A stretch of 34,478 bases of DNA, from assembly GCA_014802345.1 (NCBI GenBank), contig JAAVCM010000016.1:1-34478 (forward strand), in the 5' to 3' direction. The notes beneath the pieces were generated by a model. That model was not told the DNA's origin. It was given only the letters and a program-made list of their open reading frames with translations, and did not search any database. Origin of the DNA: Bacteroides sp. (GTDB lineage Bacteria; Bacteroidota; Bacteroidia; Bacteroidales; Muribaculaceae). The stretch's first letter is position 1. Every line of letters begins with the position of its first letter. The position numbers were made by a program, and so were the translations under genes. Shown here one piece after another: positions 34,448 to 34,478 of the stretch.

Positions 34448-34478
34448 GCTCTGTGTTTTCGGCATCGTCGCAGAAGCG

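Overview
The window is a Bacteroidales-type chromosomal segment, probably Muribaculaceae-like judging from promoter style and protein families. It is mostly ordinary housekeeping genes (pyrH, frr, aroQ, panB, mrp, trmB, sufE, purN, ybeY, mnmG, apt, uvrC). Among these sit envelope and carbohydrate genes: an outer-membrane beta-barrel protein, a GT4-like and a GT10-like glycosyltransferase, a GH16, a GH28 pectinase, and a secreted LRR protein with a sorting-like tail. I did not find a convincing large undescribed system. The most notable signals are: (1) an exact canonical parS palindrome (TGTTTCACGTGAAACA) between mnmG and apt; (2) a MntA/HepT toxin-antitoxin module in which the hepT toxin appears internally deleted while the nucleotidyltransferase antitoxin is intact; (3) two genes (ybeY and an AraC regulator) whose ATG lies exactly 4 nt after a Bacteroidetes -7 box, predicting leaderless mRNAs; (4) several long, perfect 26-28 bp intergenic hairpins, a 34-bp near-perfect inverted repeat with embedded 16-bp tandem repeats, and a 9-bp-periodic palindrome; (5) an exported CMD-cupin plus Cys-nucleophile hydrolase pair divergent from the AraC regulator; (6) a HicA-like toxin at the right edge. 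All calls come from reading the sequence and the supplied ORFs; no database search was run.
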